From Firmicutes bacterium UBA3932 (lineage in GTDB: Bacteria > Bacillota > Clostridia > Peptostreptococcales > Anaerovoracaceae), in assembly GCA_002385825.1 (NCBI GenBank), contig DGEG01000134.1, positions 1 to 5,766 on the forward strand: a stretch of 5,766 nt of DNA, read 5' to 3'. This document shows, piece by piece, positions 5,510 to 5,766 of this stretch. The position numbers were made by a program, and so were the translations under genes. The notes under the pieces were generated by a model, which made no database searches, had not been told where the DNA came from, and worked only from the letters and a program-made list of their open reading frames with translations. How positions within the stretch are numbered: position 1 is the stretch's first letter; each line of letters begins with the position of its first letter.

Positions 5510-5572
5510 GCATGCAGTTAGTGTTCTTTGCATTGGGGTTAATGTTTCTCGCATTGCAGTTACTGGTTCTTT
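5510..5572 (-). repeat. Three degenerate 20-22-base tandem repeats in the kal leader
   Basis: On the plus strand the units begin at GCAT 5510, GCATT 5530 and GCATT 5551. They read approximately GCAtGCAGTTAGTGTTCTTT, GCATTGGGGTTAATGTTTCT and GCATTGCAGTTACTGGTTCT. The first and third are closest. A partial unit, GCGATTGTTGTTACT, starts at 5494. In the kal transcript they appear as A- and C-rich segments ending in AATGC. The spacing is close to two helical turns. Confidence 0.5.
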
Positions 5573-5652
5573 ATCGATCGTTCCTATCGCTGATTACTGT
5601 GATGATAACAGTGATTACAGCAGAATAGTGAAACCGCTGCCCGTTCTGTTGC

Positions 5653-5692
5653 CCTGCAGCCAGAGAATAAACACTGTTTTTTCTGCTGCAGG
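5653..5692. promoter_or_regulatory. Imperfect hairpin in the kal upstream region
   Basis: CCTGCAGC (5653-5660), then AGA (5662-5664), pair with TCTGCTGCAGG (5682-5692) with one bulged base; AA/TT can extend the stem past a second bulge. No T-run follows on either strand, so it does not look like a terminator. It would lie in the kal leader RNA if the promoter at 5723-5728 is used. Confidence 0.35.
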
Positions 5693-5713
5693 AGAGCGAA
5701 ATAATAGTAAGGG

Positions 5714-5754
5714 ATCGATCTTATTATATCCGATATTCTGATATATCGATCTTA
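5714..5754 (-). promoter_or_regulatory. Candidate kal promoter between direct repeats
   Basis: The complement of 5723-5728 is a perfect TATAAT -10 box. No good -35 box exists at 16-18 bases. Instead ATCGATCTTA occurs at 5745-5754 (the -35 zone) and again at 5714-5723 (the start-site zone), 31 bases or three helical turns apart. A dyad, CGATAT-TCTGAT-ATATCG (5731-5748), lies between the box and the upstream copy. The arrangement fits an activator- or repressor-controlled promoter, though kal could equally be read from further upstream. Confidence 0.45.
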
Positions 5755-5766
5755 ACAGATTAAATT

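Larger units (their letters stand above)
5423..5766. other. Gene-free upstream region of kal
   Basis: These 344 bases hold no supportable gene on either strand. The region is AT-rich and contains a candidate promoter with direct repeats (5714-5754), a hairpin (5653-5692), a small ACTGT-GATGATA-ACAGT dyad (5596-5612), three degenerate 20-22-base repeats (5510-5572), and four copies of the palindrome ATCGAT (5467, 5573, 5714, 5745). If transcription starts near 5716, kal has a leader of about 295 bases, long enough for regulation. Confidence 0.6.

Noticed and set aside
5422..5628. Plus-strand hydrophobic 68-codon frame opposite the kal leader
   Set aside because: Its ATG overlaps the kal start region, there is no ribosome-binding site on that strand, and the hydrophobic translation simply reflects T/G-rich degenerate repeats.

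Overview
The window looks like a stretch of chromosome from an anaerobic Firmicute, probably a Clostridia-type amino-acid or organic-acid fermenter. The evidence is purine-rich AGGAGG-type ribosome-binding sites, bacterial promoters, an intrinsic terminator, and genes typical of such organisms: an OFA-family carrier, an AEC-family carrier and a 3-aminobutyryl-CoA ammonia-lyase of lysine fermentation. The genus cannot be fixed from the sequence. There are no rRNA or tRNA genes, no CRISPR array and no intact insertion sequence.

Layout. The left edge (1-170) is intergenic, perhaps with the first codons of a gene leaving leftward, and carries the first copy of a GTGTC-A-GACAC palindromic repeat. 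Three rightward genes follow. They are an OFA-type major facilitator carrier (171-1391), a GidA/TrmFO-like FAD-dependent oxidoreductase with an unusual cysteine cluster (1602-2885), and an RsuA/RluB-type 23S rRNA pseudouridine synthase (3075-3797). An AEC-family auxin-efflux-like carrier (4785-3829) runs convergently into the last of these. The right part holds two more palindrome copies (4886-4947), a terminator, and the leftward gene for 3-aminobutyryl-CoA ammonia-lyase (kal, 5422-5033). Behind it lies a 344-base gene-free, repeat-rich leader that reaches the window end.

How the genes relate. Carrier plus oxidoreductase reads as a possible uptake-and-oxidise pair for an organic acid, and the AEC carrier may export or import another carboxylate or amino-acid product. 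kal belongs to lysine fermentation (3-aminobutyryl-CoA to crotonyl-CoA plus ammonia), but no other lysine-pathway gene is present here. The rRNA-modification gene is housekeeping. None of the functional links between genes is proven by the sequence.

Most of the unusual signal is between the genes. It includes (i) a doublet plus a single copy of a dispersed palindrome; (ii) about 2.5 tandem copies of a 61-base unit that ends in a hairpin covering the ribosome-binding site of the oxidoreductase; (iii) a 40-base duplicated leader with a perfect dyad in front of the pseudouridine synthase; and (iv) a kal upstream region with a consensus -10 box between 10-base direct repeats 31 bases apart, followed by three degenerate 20-22-base repeats. 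No wholly new multi-gene system is evident. These leader structures and the cysteine-rich flavoprotein are the best candidates for something undescribed.
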